A stretch of 64,000 bases of DNA from Neodiprion pinetum (GCF_021155775.2 NC_060233.1:33635077-33699076), one strand, 5' to 3'; positions 38,059 through 51,768 are shown, counted from the stretch's first letter. The notes: generated from the sequence alone by a model not told the origin. Numbers and translations: made by a program.

Positions 38059-38732
38059 TGATTTCCGATGCACCGTTTCAAAAAAATGTCAAATAATCGA
38101 TTAATCGATTAATTTTGACCGATTCCATCGAGTCGTGTTCAATTCCTTTTTTGGAATCGCTTTTATTTTCAGCTTACAATTAGTAGCCATCGCTAGTAAC
38201 GGGTACTCAATTATCCAGTAGCTTGTAAACACCGGTTTTCCCTCTCTGTCAAACACCTAATCTTGCGTATAACTTTTGCGATTGTGCTACGAGTCTTTTT
38301 TTTTTTTATTTATTTTGATGTAATCTCGTCTAAAGCGATCGGCGTAACAATGAGCCTCGATTTTTCTTTTATTTCTTCAATTTTAAATTAACGTTCTCGA
38401 CAATAAGAGGGGGGAAAAAAGGGCTCGTTATTCATATTGTAATTACAATCAGTTCCGGGCTAATTGGGTTCTTTTTTAGAGCGGAACGGGAATAAATTCG
38501 AGCAACTGAATTTCACCCTCCGCGCGGAATTAGTACCTGTATTATATCGAGGGCATTCCGCGTAACAGGTAGCATAATGTTTGTCATGTTCTACCAATAA
38601 AACGAATTTATCGTTCGCAGCCTCGTTCGGATAAGATTATCTGAACGAGTTGTAGTGCGTAAACACGCTAAACACGCGTGTCATCACTGACCGACACCTG
38701 GGCCTCGACTTAATCTTAACGATCGTTTTTCC

Positions 38733-39079
38733 CGGTCCGCGGAAAAACCTGGAAAACCTGGAATTGTCAGGATATTTAAGAGGGGTTATGGAAAACCTGG
38801 AATTGTCCATGAAACCATGAGTTCCCTATCATGGGAATTTGGAACGAGTTTTTGAGGTACCTAACAAGTTTACTTTTTTTCGTCGAGAAAACAAATCGGC
38901 TTAAACTGACTTTTTTCTACATTATAGTTTTCTTCAATTCGAATTGAATAGGTCAATAAGCTGAACGATTTAGGTTTTAATAACTTACTAGAACTGGGAA
39001 AGTGTCAGGGAAAACTAGGTTTTAGGTCCTGGGAAAATCTATAAATGTCACGGAATTTTTTTCACAAATAACTGTGACC
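38733..39079. mobile_element. GGTCACA-type dispersed repeat, copy 2
   Basis: About 347 bp, ending ACTGTGACC like copy 1 at 14098-14438 and matching it best over 38860-39070. Its left part has the near-tandem motif GAAAACCTGGAATTGTC twice. The left end is degraded (GGTCCGCGG). Non-coding. Confidence 0.65.
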
Positions 39080-39721
39080 ACGCTGATTACAGTTAAAGCC
39101 TGTATCCTGTTACCAGCACCAATTCGAGGCTAACTACTCGCTGGCGAATGTCGATGTTACCCGTTAATATATCAACCGTCGAATAGCTCGGCTTCATTTT
39201 TCGTAATCAGACACCGCCTAAAAGCTATGCGAGTGAGGCCTCCAATTAGCCATGTCGCAGTTTTTCTCTAATTTCACTTAATTCGCTGTTCGGCGTGAAA
39301 AGCTTTTCGTTTCACGGGAGTTACATTTTTACCGTTTATTACGCGAATCGAGACAAGATTTTTATTAATAATCTCCTCACCTGACCGAGTGGTTTGAAAT
39401 TCAAACCAACAAATAAACCGATTCAAACTGCACTTTTGATAATATCTTCCGATCAGTTTGTTGGCACGAAAGTCAATGAACCGAGTGAAACAAGCACCGA
39501 ATGAAGAAAAATAATCCTGGTAACTACACTGAGAAAAATTTCAGTTGGCACGGTGACTAGAAGAATTGAGTAAAACAGGCATCGTTAAAAAAACTGTTTG
39601 AATATTGTTAGTATTACGAAAAACGAGGTGCGCGTAACCATTTTGCGCTATCGTCGATCCTTTTTTGGTAATTGAAACGCAAAATCAGTTTGCTCGGTTT
39701 ACCGTACTTCTTTAGTTAAAT

Positions 39722-40505
39722 AGGGGAAAGGGGGGTAGCCCCGGCCAGTTTTCTATGTCTATGTGTATGCCAGAAATTAAGGTTCAATAATTAATCGGAA
39801 TCGCATGAATATTTCAACAAATATATATTTCAACGGAATATCGAACAAAAAAAATTATAAATTATCAACAGCTTAAAAACAAAAAATGTTAATTTCTGGC
39901 TTAAATTCATCCTCCGAAAAAAAGTGGCGGGTAGCTCCGACCACTGCGATATTTAATTCCGAAATCGTTCTTTGGCTACACAAACGTCACACGTGTAGTA
40001 TAAATCGCCTGGATTTATATCAACGCATTCTTCGTGAGCCCAGTCTTGACATTTGTGGCATCGGATCCAGTCCTCGTCAAATGTTTCGCCACAAATCACG
40101 CACTCGGCGTCTTTCTTTTGGCACGCGATTTCGATTCAGCTTTTCTTTTTGTGACGTTCCTTTTTTTCACCGCGATCATCTTTTGCTTTTTTTCGGAACT
40201 GCTGATTTCTCGATCAGCTGATTTTGATAAGGAGATGACGTCAAAATCTCACTTCTTTGAGTTCTTCTTTTTCGAACGGACAGTCTCTTCTCTGAGGCGT
40301 CTGGTAGAGGCAACAAGGTATTCAAAACATCGCTAATTGTTTCAACGCTGTTGGACGTGCGATTAATCGAAATCTTCGTCTGGCGGGTAGATGTGGACGG
40401 ACATGTCGATGTTCTTGGGTGGTTATCGCGATCTCCGGGTAGTGCAATTTTATGAAATTTCGATAAGAAATAGGCCTTTGAATAAATTCGTTTTTTAGCA
40501 GAATT
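39722..40505 (-). pseudogene. Decayed pogo/Tigger-like transposase remnant with C-terminal zinc finger
   Basis: On the minus strand, 40499-40176 is open for about 107 codons and reads like the tail of a pogo/Tigger (CENP-B related) DDE transposase, with SVETISDVLNTLLPLPDASE and RRTQRSEILTSSPYQNQL, then a stop. After a frameshift, 40108-39953 encodes a C4HC3 cysteine/histidine cluster (CVIC, RCHKC, WAHEEC, TCDVC) ending in TAA, the PHD-like finger found at the end of some insect pogo-type transposases. The catalytic core is absent or unrecognisable. The sequence GGGGTAGCCCCGGCCAG near 39736 may belong to the element's terminus. It is dead and outside any coding exon. Confidence 0.72.
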
Positions 40506-43500
40506 ATGGCTTCAGCACTAAAATAAATCTTAATTTTTCCAAACCAAAAATTACATGTAAGATACAAGGAAATATAGCAACAGTGATCGTAATGAGAAAG
40601 AGTAGTAACGGGTACTAGACTTTCCGGTAACAGCTAGAAAACTAATTTTCATTTTCTACCTGGAATTAGATTTTCCGATAGTGGTAAAAAATGAAAATGG
40701 TTAAGGACCGAGCGGCAACATGAACTAGAAATATCTCTCACAATCAGTGTGCCGTGTTTCTCGCAATTGCAAAGATACTTTGCAGCAGTCGAGGAGGTAC
40801 GAGGTGTGCGGGTATACAGAGATATCTATAGGTACACGTTACGAGCAGACTCGGTGACTGCATAATTTATATCGCTGTCTCGATCATTTTAATAGCACTA
40901 ATTTGCGGCTATACGAACAACCCCACCTACGGAGTGGTCAACTACACCAGACACTGATTTGAAATCCGACACGTCGCGTCGCGTCGCTGCAACGTTCGTT
41001 ATATTCAGCAGCAGCAGTAACACAAGCCAGGCGTCTGTTGTATTCGCAAATTGGTGTTAATTATTAACGCCATATTTTATATCGCGTTTTGTCGTACCGT
41101 TGTTAGGAGAAAGTCGGATCACCTCTTTGCGCAAGAAGATGAAATTTTCAAACTTCGGTATAGGGGAAATTTAATTTTTTGCCCCGTCCTCTTCTGCTTC
41201 TTCTTCCTCTTCTTTTCGCCCTCCTTTTCTCCCACTACTGCAGTTTCTTTGTCAAGGGAACGAGGCTTTTTCCGACGCGGCCATAAATGTCCCGCCGCTC
41301 GATCTTCCGGGTAAAAAATACGGGGTCGAGAAGCCTGCTGCGGGGGAAAGAAAGTACCTCAGGCAATTCATATACACCGTAACGATCCTCTCCGCGGCAC
41401 CCCGAGGACCAGGAACACAGTCTTCCGCCTCTATGTACGGACGGAGACATAGACGCACATAGTTTCCGCCCGAGGTTATAGCCGATGCTTTTTTCTCCAC
41501 CGCCGGCTAGGTAACTGATTTCACTTTTATCCCGGGCTAATTTATAACTAAGCTTCGAGGCCTCCTCCGTTCTCGGCTTTGCCTCTCCACGGGAATCTCG
41601 GCTCTGCCTATACCGTAGAAAATGGCTTTCTCCTCCTGCGGGGAAAGCGGAAAAGGAAAAACGACACAGGAAAATACGAGGGGAGGTGAAAAAATATTCA
41701 ATCGGTGAGAAAACGATCAAATCCGAACGTCGTGTCGAAGTAGAAATTAAATTCCGTAGAATTCGTTCTTTTATTTGCTTTCTTTTTGCATTTGAAAATT
41801 ATGAAGTGAAAGAGTATTACATACGATCAGGTCTCTTATCGAGAGAACTTTATTGCAGTGACAAGGTTGCGGCTAACTTGTTGAGAATTGATATGGAAAG
41901 TGGGCGTATCTTTAATAATAATCTCTCCTTCTTCTTCGGTCGGTGGGCAAAAAATTGATGCCAAAGACCGGTGACTGCAGCAGGGAAAGAGGATGACGGG
42001 GTGGGAGAGGGAGAGGGAGAAGGAGGAGGGTGAAAAAGTTTGAATCAGCAATTTCTCTCTCCCAGCTCCGGATATTTCCTACCTGCAGAAAACAACCGAG
42101 TTCAGCAGTAAATCTCTTGACACGTTTTTGCACAGTTTCATCCCTTTCTTCTTGTCCTTCCATCCTTCCTTCTTTCGTTCGTTCGTTCATCTGCCTTATC
42201 TCGAAGATCCTTTATTTTTGGACAATTCTAAAACGTGCTTCTCATCGATTTATGCATAATAATCGACGGCACTGCGGCAGATGACGCGAAACCGGATCTC
42301 GAACTCTTTTTTTTCTTACATACGGTATACTGGATATATTTTCACATTCTGCGGAATTTGAATAGAAAAATGGCATCCGCCACCAGAAAAACGTAAATTT
42401 GAAATTTACAAGGACCCGCGTGATTTAAAATATTCATATTTATTCGCAAATTTGAATATTAAAGGCTCGAACCACCAGTAATCATCTCTTCTTTCTACAC
42501 GTAAACAACAATCGATAGCGGATGAAGGTTCAAAGGACGAGGATCACGTTGTTGAATGACTGAAAATTCCTGAAAAGAATGCAAAGTGTACGAATTAAGG
42601 TCATGGGCGAAATAAAACCTCGCGTCTCGTTTTAACAATTATTTTAAATGCTTCAGGTATTTATTTAAACAAATGCCAACATTGGAAACATTGATAGATG
42701 TATGTCATATTCATATTTGAATGCCGCGAGATCGCATTTGGATTTTCCTTTTTTTTTTTTTTTTTTTAATTAAAATTACTTCAATCTTTTCAAATTTTTT
42801 CTCATGCAACGGATAATTCAAGACGCTCTATCATGACCGATTTCTCAGATGCAAGAACTAACCCGCACGAGTTTATTTTCTATTTTACAAAATGGTCCCG
42901 AAATGAAAATTCGGATACCAGTAAATCCTGAAGCTTTTCAATATATAATTCGTGAATCAGCGGTCCAATTATCGTAATTACAGGATCGTATCGAACTGAG
43001 GTAATATCAAGCGTTCAAGTATAATATTTCATCGTGCCCATTTTCAAGAAATCTGCACGCGGATCGAGGCTGAGAGTTTCGGATGGATAATCGAGCATCG
43101 ATAATCTGGATTTTGTTTTTATTTCTTTTTTTTTTTATTTGTAGATTAATTTTTTACTTTTCTTTCGCTTTGTTTTTAAATTCAAAACCCCACGATCAAT
43201 CTAGACGGAACTTGTCACTTCAAATCACAGTGTCTCTTGGCTTGAAGGTCACTGACTTACACTTACAGTATAGTTATATAGTACACTTTGTTTTACTGCT
43301 TGTTTTTTTTTTTTTTCTTTTTGTCGTTTTGTTTGTTTGTTTTTTGTTAAATATTAAATTACAATCTTTGTCTTTGTGTGTATAGTAGTAGTAAACTTTC
43401 GAACAGTATAATAATATATATAGTATATGTATATATATATAATTATATGATGCTTATAGTGCGAGTCTCTTCGGTGGCCCCTTCATGCATTATCCTTACA

Positions 43501-44107
43501 TTCTGCACGGGCGCTTGAAATTACGCGATGAATCGCATCACGAAAGAGGAAATAAACAACGATACACAAATACCCTCGCTTCAATATGCACCGTTCACAG
43601 TTTGTCGTGATTTTGATTCCTGTCTTTAACCACTAAAATGTATCTCGGGAATAAATGAATTATACATAAACCAGGTGGAGGGCAGATCGAATTCTCGCGT
43701 CGGGATGCGAGCAGCATAAGGTATACACGGCACCGTATAAATACTTAACCACCGTTGGAAGTGTCCGTTTGTTCCCCGGGCAGACCGGTTAATTATTAAA
43801 CCGAAGTATCGCGAGTTTAACCTCCGAGTGAGTGTGTAATAAAAAAAGAGTGGTCTCTTTAAGCGTATACCGAGGGGAGTTTTTAATCAGTCGAATGAAT
43901 ATTTGACGAAGGCGCGGCGAAGAAGAACAAGAAGAACATGAAGGGGAACACAATGGGATGAGACGAAGATGGGGAAGACGGTGAGAGTGAAAATCCCGAG
44001 ACGCGAAGAGAGGCGATTTTGAAAATAAATAAATAAGCAAATAAATAAATAAAGGAAGAAAGAAAAAACACCGCGTGTAATCGGAAACGTCGATTTCCGC
44101 CCGGGGC
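40506..44107. other. Intergenic region downstream of the neuroligin gene
   Basis: It should include the neuroligin 3' UTR at its right end. AT-rich with T runs near 42750 and 43300, a GGGAGA-type purine tract around 42000-42030 and AAATA repeats near 44020-44053. No gene was recognised. Confidence 0.55.
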
Positions 44108-45128
44108 TCAGACCGATATCTCCTGTATCTGAACCCTCTTCTTGGCGCTGCCGGGTGTTCCGGGTTGTCTGAGTATGCCGGAACCGGAAACGCCGAGGTT
44201 GGGGGCCGGGGCCTTGGGCGGGGGTGGAGGCTCCGGCAGCGCGTCGTCTTCGTCGTCGTCGTTAATGCACTGGGGTGTATGGGCCCTGGGCGTGCAGGGG
44301 CTGCGGCTGTAGGACGGGGGCTCGGAGATGCGTTTTCCCCCGCCGGGGGGCGGCGAGCACTGAAACTCCTGGAGCTGGAGCTCGAGTTCCTGGGCGAGCT
44401 TCGCCTTGTGGGGGGGAGGGCTGGAAGGCGGAGAGTCCGGAAGGTCGAGGGCCAGCCGCTGCTTCCCGGAGGCTTCGTCGATCCCGGAACAGCCGGCCTC
44501 GAGGAGTTCCTCCTTCTTCTTGTCGCCGAACGCCGAGAGGGCCGCGTTCCTGTCCCGCTGATGGTAGATACCGGCGAATATAAGGATGTTCAGCAAGAGC
44601 AGGAATATCCCGACGGCTATCGTCACCGTCAGCGCCGTCGTGTAGCTCTGGTAGTGGCTCGAGGCCAGCTTCCTCAGCAGGTTGTTGGGCGCCGGACCGA
44701 GGTTCGGCTGCTGCGAGGTTCTCGGCGTCGTCGGTACCGCGCTGCTCGACATGTTCGGCCCGCAGTCCGTCGTCGAGATTCCTCCTCCGGGCGAAGCGAG
44801 CGACGGCTGCGTCGGCGCAGGCGCGGGTAGCGGTGGCGCTGGGATCGGCATCGCCATGCTCTGCTGTCTCACAGCGCCCTCGTAGAGACTCGGACTGTCC
44901 GCCAGGTGGTGGTGGCGCATGCTTATCTCGTAGCCGGGACGGTGCAGCTGCGGGAGTAGGTTCAGCCACAGCGACATCTTGTGCCCCCGGTAGTGCGAAC
45001 GCATCTCCGTTACTCGCAAACTCGCCTCCAGGTACAGCTGGTTTATAGAATCGTACGAGTCCCAGAATGGCGGACTTGACGCCAGCAGCGTCTCGGCCGA
45101 GCTTAACGGGCTCGCGCCGTTTGGGTCT
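44108..45128 (-). CDS. Nlg: Neuroligin last exon: stalk, membrane span and cytoplasmic tail
   Basis: The acceptor is TTTCCAG. It completes the esterase-like domain (DSINQLYLEASLRV, KMSLWLNLLPQLHRPG), followed by a Pro/Ala/Ser/Thr-rich stalk, a hydrophobic span (ALTVTIAVGIFLLLLNILIF) and a cytoplasmic tail of about 150 residues with Pro runs and an acidic patch. It ends VQIQEISV at TGA 44108-44110. The exon is much richer in G+C than its surroundings, so long ORFs open in the other frames. Confidence 0.94.
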
Positions 45129-48100
45129 CTGGAAAATATATATACACACGGGTGTCGAAAACATTTTCAAGACAATATGCGTGGGTGCCTGGAATATCGG
45201 TTTTGGCCGTTTATTAGCCACTCGTCGTTGACAACTTCTTAACTTTCCTCTTGGCTGTATATACTTAAAAAAGAGTTGGAACGATATGTTCACCACAAAA
45301 ATTAACAATTTACCTCCTACTGAGTCTCCGCGGTTTTGCCTACAAAGAATCATCTCGGACTATTATCAGATGGACCTCTGTTTCTAGGTGTGAGACCCAT
45401 TTTTGTCCAATTATATAAGATATATAATTACAGAGAACGATAAGAAGAGACTAATAATAAGAGAACGAGTAAACGAATTTTTTGTGACTTTTGGTTCCAA
45501 TCGACGCCGTTCTTTTTAACTCGGTACTGATGCAATTTAAAAAAAAACGTCGGTCAAACCGTTTGTAAATTTTTTTTGTCCGATCATGACTCGAAAGTGG
45601 ATTAATCGATATGAATGAAATTTGGTTTCTTGGCTTGGCTTCGTTCAACTAAGAACCGATCAATCCGAGCGATTCGTGACTTCTTTTTCTGAAAATGACA
45701 ATCTTCCCCCAAAATTCATTTTCCCCCACTTATTCAATCGATCACCGACGGGTTGCTTAAATTGGTCGTTGGTCTTAATTCAGCTGTCGGGATTTGCATC
45801 TCTTCATACGTTAAACAGTCCGTTTCGGTAGAATTACCGTACGTGGCACTACAACTGAAATCAGACCAACGTTCAACTTGATGCGTTATCAAAATTTGGT
45901 AAAACTGCAGTCATATCAGTGCACAATGTACGTATATACAATCACTACGATCTGGTCTTTACGTTACAACATACGCCTACAGTCAGCGAAAGCTTTCAAA
46001 GTTCCATGAAACCAGTGAATCACCATGAAATATTTGGAAACCCTCCGAGATTCATTGATCAGTAGTGTATACAAGAATCGATAACAGGTCGATCCTTTGG
46101 CTCGATATGCGAGGTTTGAGAAATGGTGAACGTTGATTCGTATCACTGCCCGCGTAGTGACCGACCGTGAAAACTGATTCCAGTCGGTATAAAAACACGA
46201 TGACTGATAGCGGATCCGTGTATTTCCCCATTTGTCAAACTCGACTCGTATATTAAATAGGCACTGCAGCGTTTAATGCGTGAGCTGCGATGCCCCGTAG
46301 GGGAGTTGTATCCTTCTGGTCTTACATTTTTTTTTTTTTACTCTCATGGTACTCGGGAGGGTCTTCCGAGTTCCGTAACCACCGGTGCCGATATAATTAG
46401 TGACCCTCGAGTGACCCGGTCAGCGTGGAAATGCGTATGTGTGCGTAGCTGAACGTGCGGAGTCGACGGTATATAATAAATTGTAGCAAACCGTCCGTTG
46501 TATGAATATTAATTCTACTTTAGCCTCGACGTTCTCTGGGAGATTTATGAGCTGCATAAAATTCCTGGCTTACACAAGAATTACGCGGTGTTGTGTTACG
46601 CATTTTTTCACGATTGAAAAAAAAATATTTATGCCTACGTTGACGTAAAATTAAAAAAATATTCATTTTCAAACGCAACCTGTTTGCTTAACATTTTTTT
46701 TTTTTCACACACGAAAGCTCTAGGCGTACTTTAAGCTCGATGCGTTCGTCTAGATGCTGACTCACGTTCGCAACGATCGTTGAAAAGTTTCAAGATACCA
46801 AGCCGCGGATTCCACGACCGTAATTTGCATAAGTTCCGAAACGAAAAGTGGGGAAATGTGTTGCACACGTATCCGAATGGGCATTCTCCTTTTCCCTTTT
46901 TCATTCTTTCTGTTTCCTTCTTCGAATCACCCCGTAAAAAACGCTTTCCAAAATGCTCCAAATCACCGTTCAAATCGTAGCTATACCACGTTTCTCTATA
47001 AAAGTAACCGACGATCAAACCCTGCAGGTACAAACCTACATAAAATTTACGATTTCCTTTTACCACTGTTGTACGTCCGAATCTCTTCCAGTCCCCTTCT
47101 CTTTTCCTATAGAAATGTTTTCATCCCTTGGATATTTACGCGCGGTAGGACAAGGGTCTGAATCTCCGATCTTGTAAAGAAAATCAAAGTACCAAAGGAG
47201 TTGCCTGTTAGTGGTTTCAATTTCCATTTCATTGGCCAGCTTAGAGAGACGTCAATTTTAAAGGGTGTTCAGTTGCCCGTTATTTTTTCGCCAAAACGAC
47301 AGTGTTCTTTTGTTTACCATGTTCTTGTATACCGGAATTTATTCGTTGAATTTATGTCCACAAAATGGCGAATCAATTCGTTCCAAATATTTGAATATCT
47401 TCTTAATCTTGTAATTCCGCGGTGTGATGGGAAAATATTTAAACAAAGTACGACGGCGTTATCCTTAATCTCGCGACAAATATTCGCTATTTGATTGAAT
47501 TTCCACGATCAAACAGGACTTCGCTAAACCTAAATTTCTCATTACATAAACGAAACATAATGTGAGTTTATTCAAAAATGTTTATTACAGCTGGAATATC
47601 CAGGTAGGAATTTTCCCTAAAAAAATTTTACCCGCTATTTTCATCTATCTACCCAATTCCTTACGGCAAGATTTCCTCGTGAAATATGCTCGGATGAAAA
47701 TTGGGACGTTGAGTAAAAAAAGCGATTTCATTTCAATTAGGCATTTCGTTTAAAAATTATTGTTCCGGAAGGCTCTAGGCCGCCTTTTAATAATATGGAA
47801 ATTTTTAGGGAACCCGCTGGAGGGTGAAAAATTGAGGAGCCAACCGTTGAAACAAGGTCTCTGATCGAGTTAGGCTTTTGTGTTCCGACACCACCGACCC
47901 ATTACGTATTCAAACATATCGTTTCGCACTGAATCAAATATTTGCACAACATTATGCGTACGTCCGAGTACACATATAGTCGAATGAATAATTCTGTACG
48001 AACTCATCGCTGATATTTTGGTGTTGGAATTTTATGGGATTATTTCGTGGGACTCGGAGCACCCGATTCGTTACCGTGCGATTATACTCATAGAGTCCGT

Positions 48101-51100
48101 AATACGCGGTATCCGGGTATACGAGAATTTGAAACAATTGGGCGTATAATTAGATTCCGCATCTCATTTCGCAAAATCTCGTAACTCTCACGCTTGGGGT
48201 TTCGGTGCCTAAAAACTGCGGTATTTATGGGTTTAAACAAACGAATTACAACCAAGGTCCGAATCGATTTAAAACCGTGCTCCAGTCATCCTTGAAATTA
48301 ATACAACAGCGTATTTCACATTTGCATATCTTTCGTTCTTTTAAAACACGTCCTTGGTGTTGTTTTAGTGTGATTTTCGTGTACACAAGAATAAGAAAAA
48401 GGCCAGTTTTTGTCAAATTCGACTAACGTTTTTCCGTGGAGGGGCCGAATGATTGTCGTTTTTTTTTTCTTCCTTTGTTTACTGTGATTGAAAATTCCAC
48501 CGGCGTAAATCTCGGGTCTAAAAGCATCGGAATTCGATTCACGGGCGAGTTTTCTTCATTTTTCTGCTTCCGAAAGTTCTGGTCTGGTTTTCCGTGTCCG
48601 TGGTTCACCCTCCTGATAGCACCGACGATAAACTAGGTACCTTACAAATTTTAGCCTTATCGTTTCGATGGGTCTCGAGGTATCGTGTTCAGATTGCGAG
48701 GCGCGCAGTCTTCGAACGTTTTTATTCTCCGGACCTAGTTTCACGCTGTTTTTAAACCGAAATCGCTTCCATACTTCGGCGTTTAGGTGTTTTTTCCGAT
48801 GGAAACAATAATTCAGCATAAAGATGTTCTTTTTTCAATCAAAAAGTTGATTGAACGAATTAAAAAACAATTTAATATCTTGTACGCAAGAAAAAAATAC
48901 ATTTTTTTTATCACAGTTCTCTGACCTTAAAAGCTGCGGAATAACGATTTTTTCTTTCCAAATGCTTCGTCACATTAACGTTGCGAGCTTGAACCTTATC
49001 GAAAAAAGCAAGGCAGTAAAAAAAAAGAACACTGTCAAATCCATGCGTTCTGTAAGGTTTTATCTCCTGTTGTTATTCTCGACTAATACGGGATGATTCG
49101 AGGTATCTCAAGCCAAACGACGTGCATGGTGATGAAAATATCATTTGTCGAAATGCATTATTATACATATAGGTAGACGTGGTTACAGTTGTCAATGCAA
49201 ACCTTCCAGTTACTAAAGCAATGGTCTGTAGTTTACAATATTTTTTCAGCTAAAAGAAGTCAAGAATATAACGGCATGAAAATATATCCAGGCTGGGCAT
49301 AGTGAAAAATGAACATAGTAAAAAATACGTATCACGTAGTAGATTTCCCGCAACGGCGGCAAAGAAAACTAATTCTCACCTCTCAGACATGACTACACTT
49401 TTCGTTTTATGGTAAAAAATGAAAGGACTCTCGCGGAGAACAATCTAACCCGAGCACGACTGTAGAAATTTATCTCGGCATAACGTTTCACCGCAATACC
49501 GCGTAGTTTTTGGTTAAAAGGACGAGGCGAGTCATTTTTCGCGGGGAATATCTCTCCGCGTAACCTTTCCGTCCATGACGCGAACCTTTCGGCCGGATCG
49601 AGTTTCCCGGCGAATCGTCTCGAGCCAGGCGAGAAAGGCGACGATAGCCGAGGCCGGCTGTCACCGAGGGTGAAATACAGGGTACAGGGTGAAATTTCGG
49701 ACCGGGTGGACAAGCCGCTAATGGAGGGCTCGAACTTACCCTCGGCGGACGAAGTTGGCAAGGTAGTGGACGAGCAGTCTGGACAAAGTTTCGTCCGCGG
49801 TTGTGAAATTGGTACGCGTGGCCAAGGCGGAGGCCGTCGGCTCGCCGCGGAGCAGCGGAACCCCGAGGAGATAGGGCAGCTCGTCACCCTTCAGGCTGAC
49901 CCTCTCGCCGGGTTGGAAATGGAAGAAGTAGCCCCGACCTCCGCCCGAGGAATGGAGCAGAGCCAGACGCAGCAGCGGAGCCGCGACCTGACCGTCGCCG
50001 AGAAGGGAGAGGAGGCCCTCGCATATCACCGAAGGACTTTGCTCGCCCCGCTCCCAGTCCGTGTACTCGTTCCGCAGGGTCGAATATATCTCGTGGAGGT
50101 GGTAGCGGTAGGTGTTTCTCACGTAGGTCCGGAGGATGCGATCTCGCCGCGTCTCGTTCAGACCCTTCTGCAAATCGGAGAAAACTTATCGGTCAGCCAC
50201 TTCTCACCGTATTTCGTTGGGGGGTCGAAAAGTGCAATGGTCCTGTGACGTCAGAGTAATGACGACTCAATTATTTTTCCTTGCAATCCGTTTTTGTTTT
50301 TCGCTCCCGTGAACGACGCAACGTAATATCAATTTGTGTGATTAAAGTATGAATTATTATCATCGTCTTACCTACTGAGTACCTATTTCATGTAATAAGC
50401 GTGAGATAAGTGAATGTTTTTATGTGAAATTGAAAAACATTTTTGATGAAACTGTCAAAACTATCAAAAAACGTTTCCGCTGTTAAGACTACGTACTGAT
50501 ATTTACCAAATTAGGATTAGGATTGTTAGCTGCACAATGCTTACAACTCATGTGAAAGAGATTTGTAGAATCAACTACGATTCATAGTGCGTTGGGCAAA
50601 AATGATGCAGATTTTCTGAATATTCGTAAAATATTGTTTCTTAATTTGGAGAGGAAGCTTCACCAATTTTTAAAGTATTTTTAGGAGCGTAAAAAAATCG
50701 ATCGTTCAAGGCGTTGTTATTTATAATTTACTACCGATCGAAAAAAAATATCCCTTATCCCTCAGAAGCGTAAAAATTTTCCGAGTTTGAAATTCCGAGC
50801 TTGAGGAATACCAAATTTGTAATCTTCCCGAGTTCTTTTGCGGATTAGCTGATTGAAAACTTGATGTGGAATGGAAGGGCGAAGGTATAAGCTTGAATAA
50901 TCCGAAAATCCCTGCGCGAGAAAAACGAAAAATCCACCCCGCTACGCCGATTGTAAAAAGCAAAAGGTCAGCTGCTTTCCGCCACGATCCATACATCCAC
51001 ATCCCGATATTTTACCCGTAGCAGAACTTTTATCTCCACGCTTATCCGTGCAGGACGCCTCATGAATTGTTAATTTTCCGCCAGAGACACGCGTACGAGT

Positions 51101-51732
51101 GGGTGTAATATACATATTTTTTCATGAATTTCACGACAACGGAGGAGCGTTGATCGGAAGTTCGAGGAGTCCCGATGAACTCCACGTCGTAGCTTGCAAC
51201 AACAGAAGCTCCCGGCAGCGAGCCATCGGGATGAATCTCTTCCCGCGATCGCTTGCTTTTTCACGCCGGATACAATATCCTCTCGAGGTGTTATCAAGGA
51301 GAACCTGCAGCACGTACGTACGTCGAGGTTTCTCACCCTTCACCATATCGAGCGGTATCAGCCTCTCTCCGAGCCGATGGCCGCCGATTTATCGGTCAAT
51401 TTCAATTATCGGATATCCTTCCCGGCCGCCTAAACCACTCTGCAACCCGCGCATACTCCCCGGGAGTCCAGGAGCGATTCATTTATCTTGGCTATCCACT
51501 CACCTGAAAATCTTCGTCGGTAAGGTCCAGCCAGGCTTCACCTGAAGTTAATCCCATCAGTAAATCCCGCTGACCAAACGCCGCGTACTCAGCGCCGGGA
51601 CCCGGGATCACCGATATCAAACCCGAGGATGCCGCCGTCGGCTGGAACGTCTGTGGGATTCGTTATTTTTCCACTTTGTTCCTCGGCTCGATATAATCAC
51701 TCGCCCGAATGACTCGGACGATCTTTCAAGTC

Positions 51733-51768
<36 letters not shown>

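Larger units (their letters stand above)
32561..39720. other. Gene-poor region upstream of Nha
   Basis: AT-rich sequence with a CT/CA microsatellite (35655-35698), a 23-base G run (36820-36842), G-rich sequence near 34720-34749 and long A and T runs. Two dispersed repeats are present (37815-38058 and 38733-39079). Apart from a possible orphan exon at 36310-36382, I see no gene. Confidence 0.55.

Noticed and set aside
44165..44830. 221-residue plus-strand ORF
   Set aside because: It is antisense to the GC-rich last neuroligin exon, has Arg/Gly-rich random composition, and the minus strand has clear protein homology.
44262..45353. 363-residue minus-strand ORF in another frame
   Set aside because: It overlaps the neuroligin exon in a different frame and runs through the verified acceptor at 45129; low-complexity Arg/Ala/Pro content marks it as a shadow.
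49670..50248. 192-residue plus-strand ORF
   Set aside because: Antisense to a neuroligin exon; the minus-strand frame matches the esterase-like domain and has exact splice sites.
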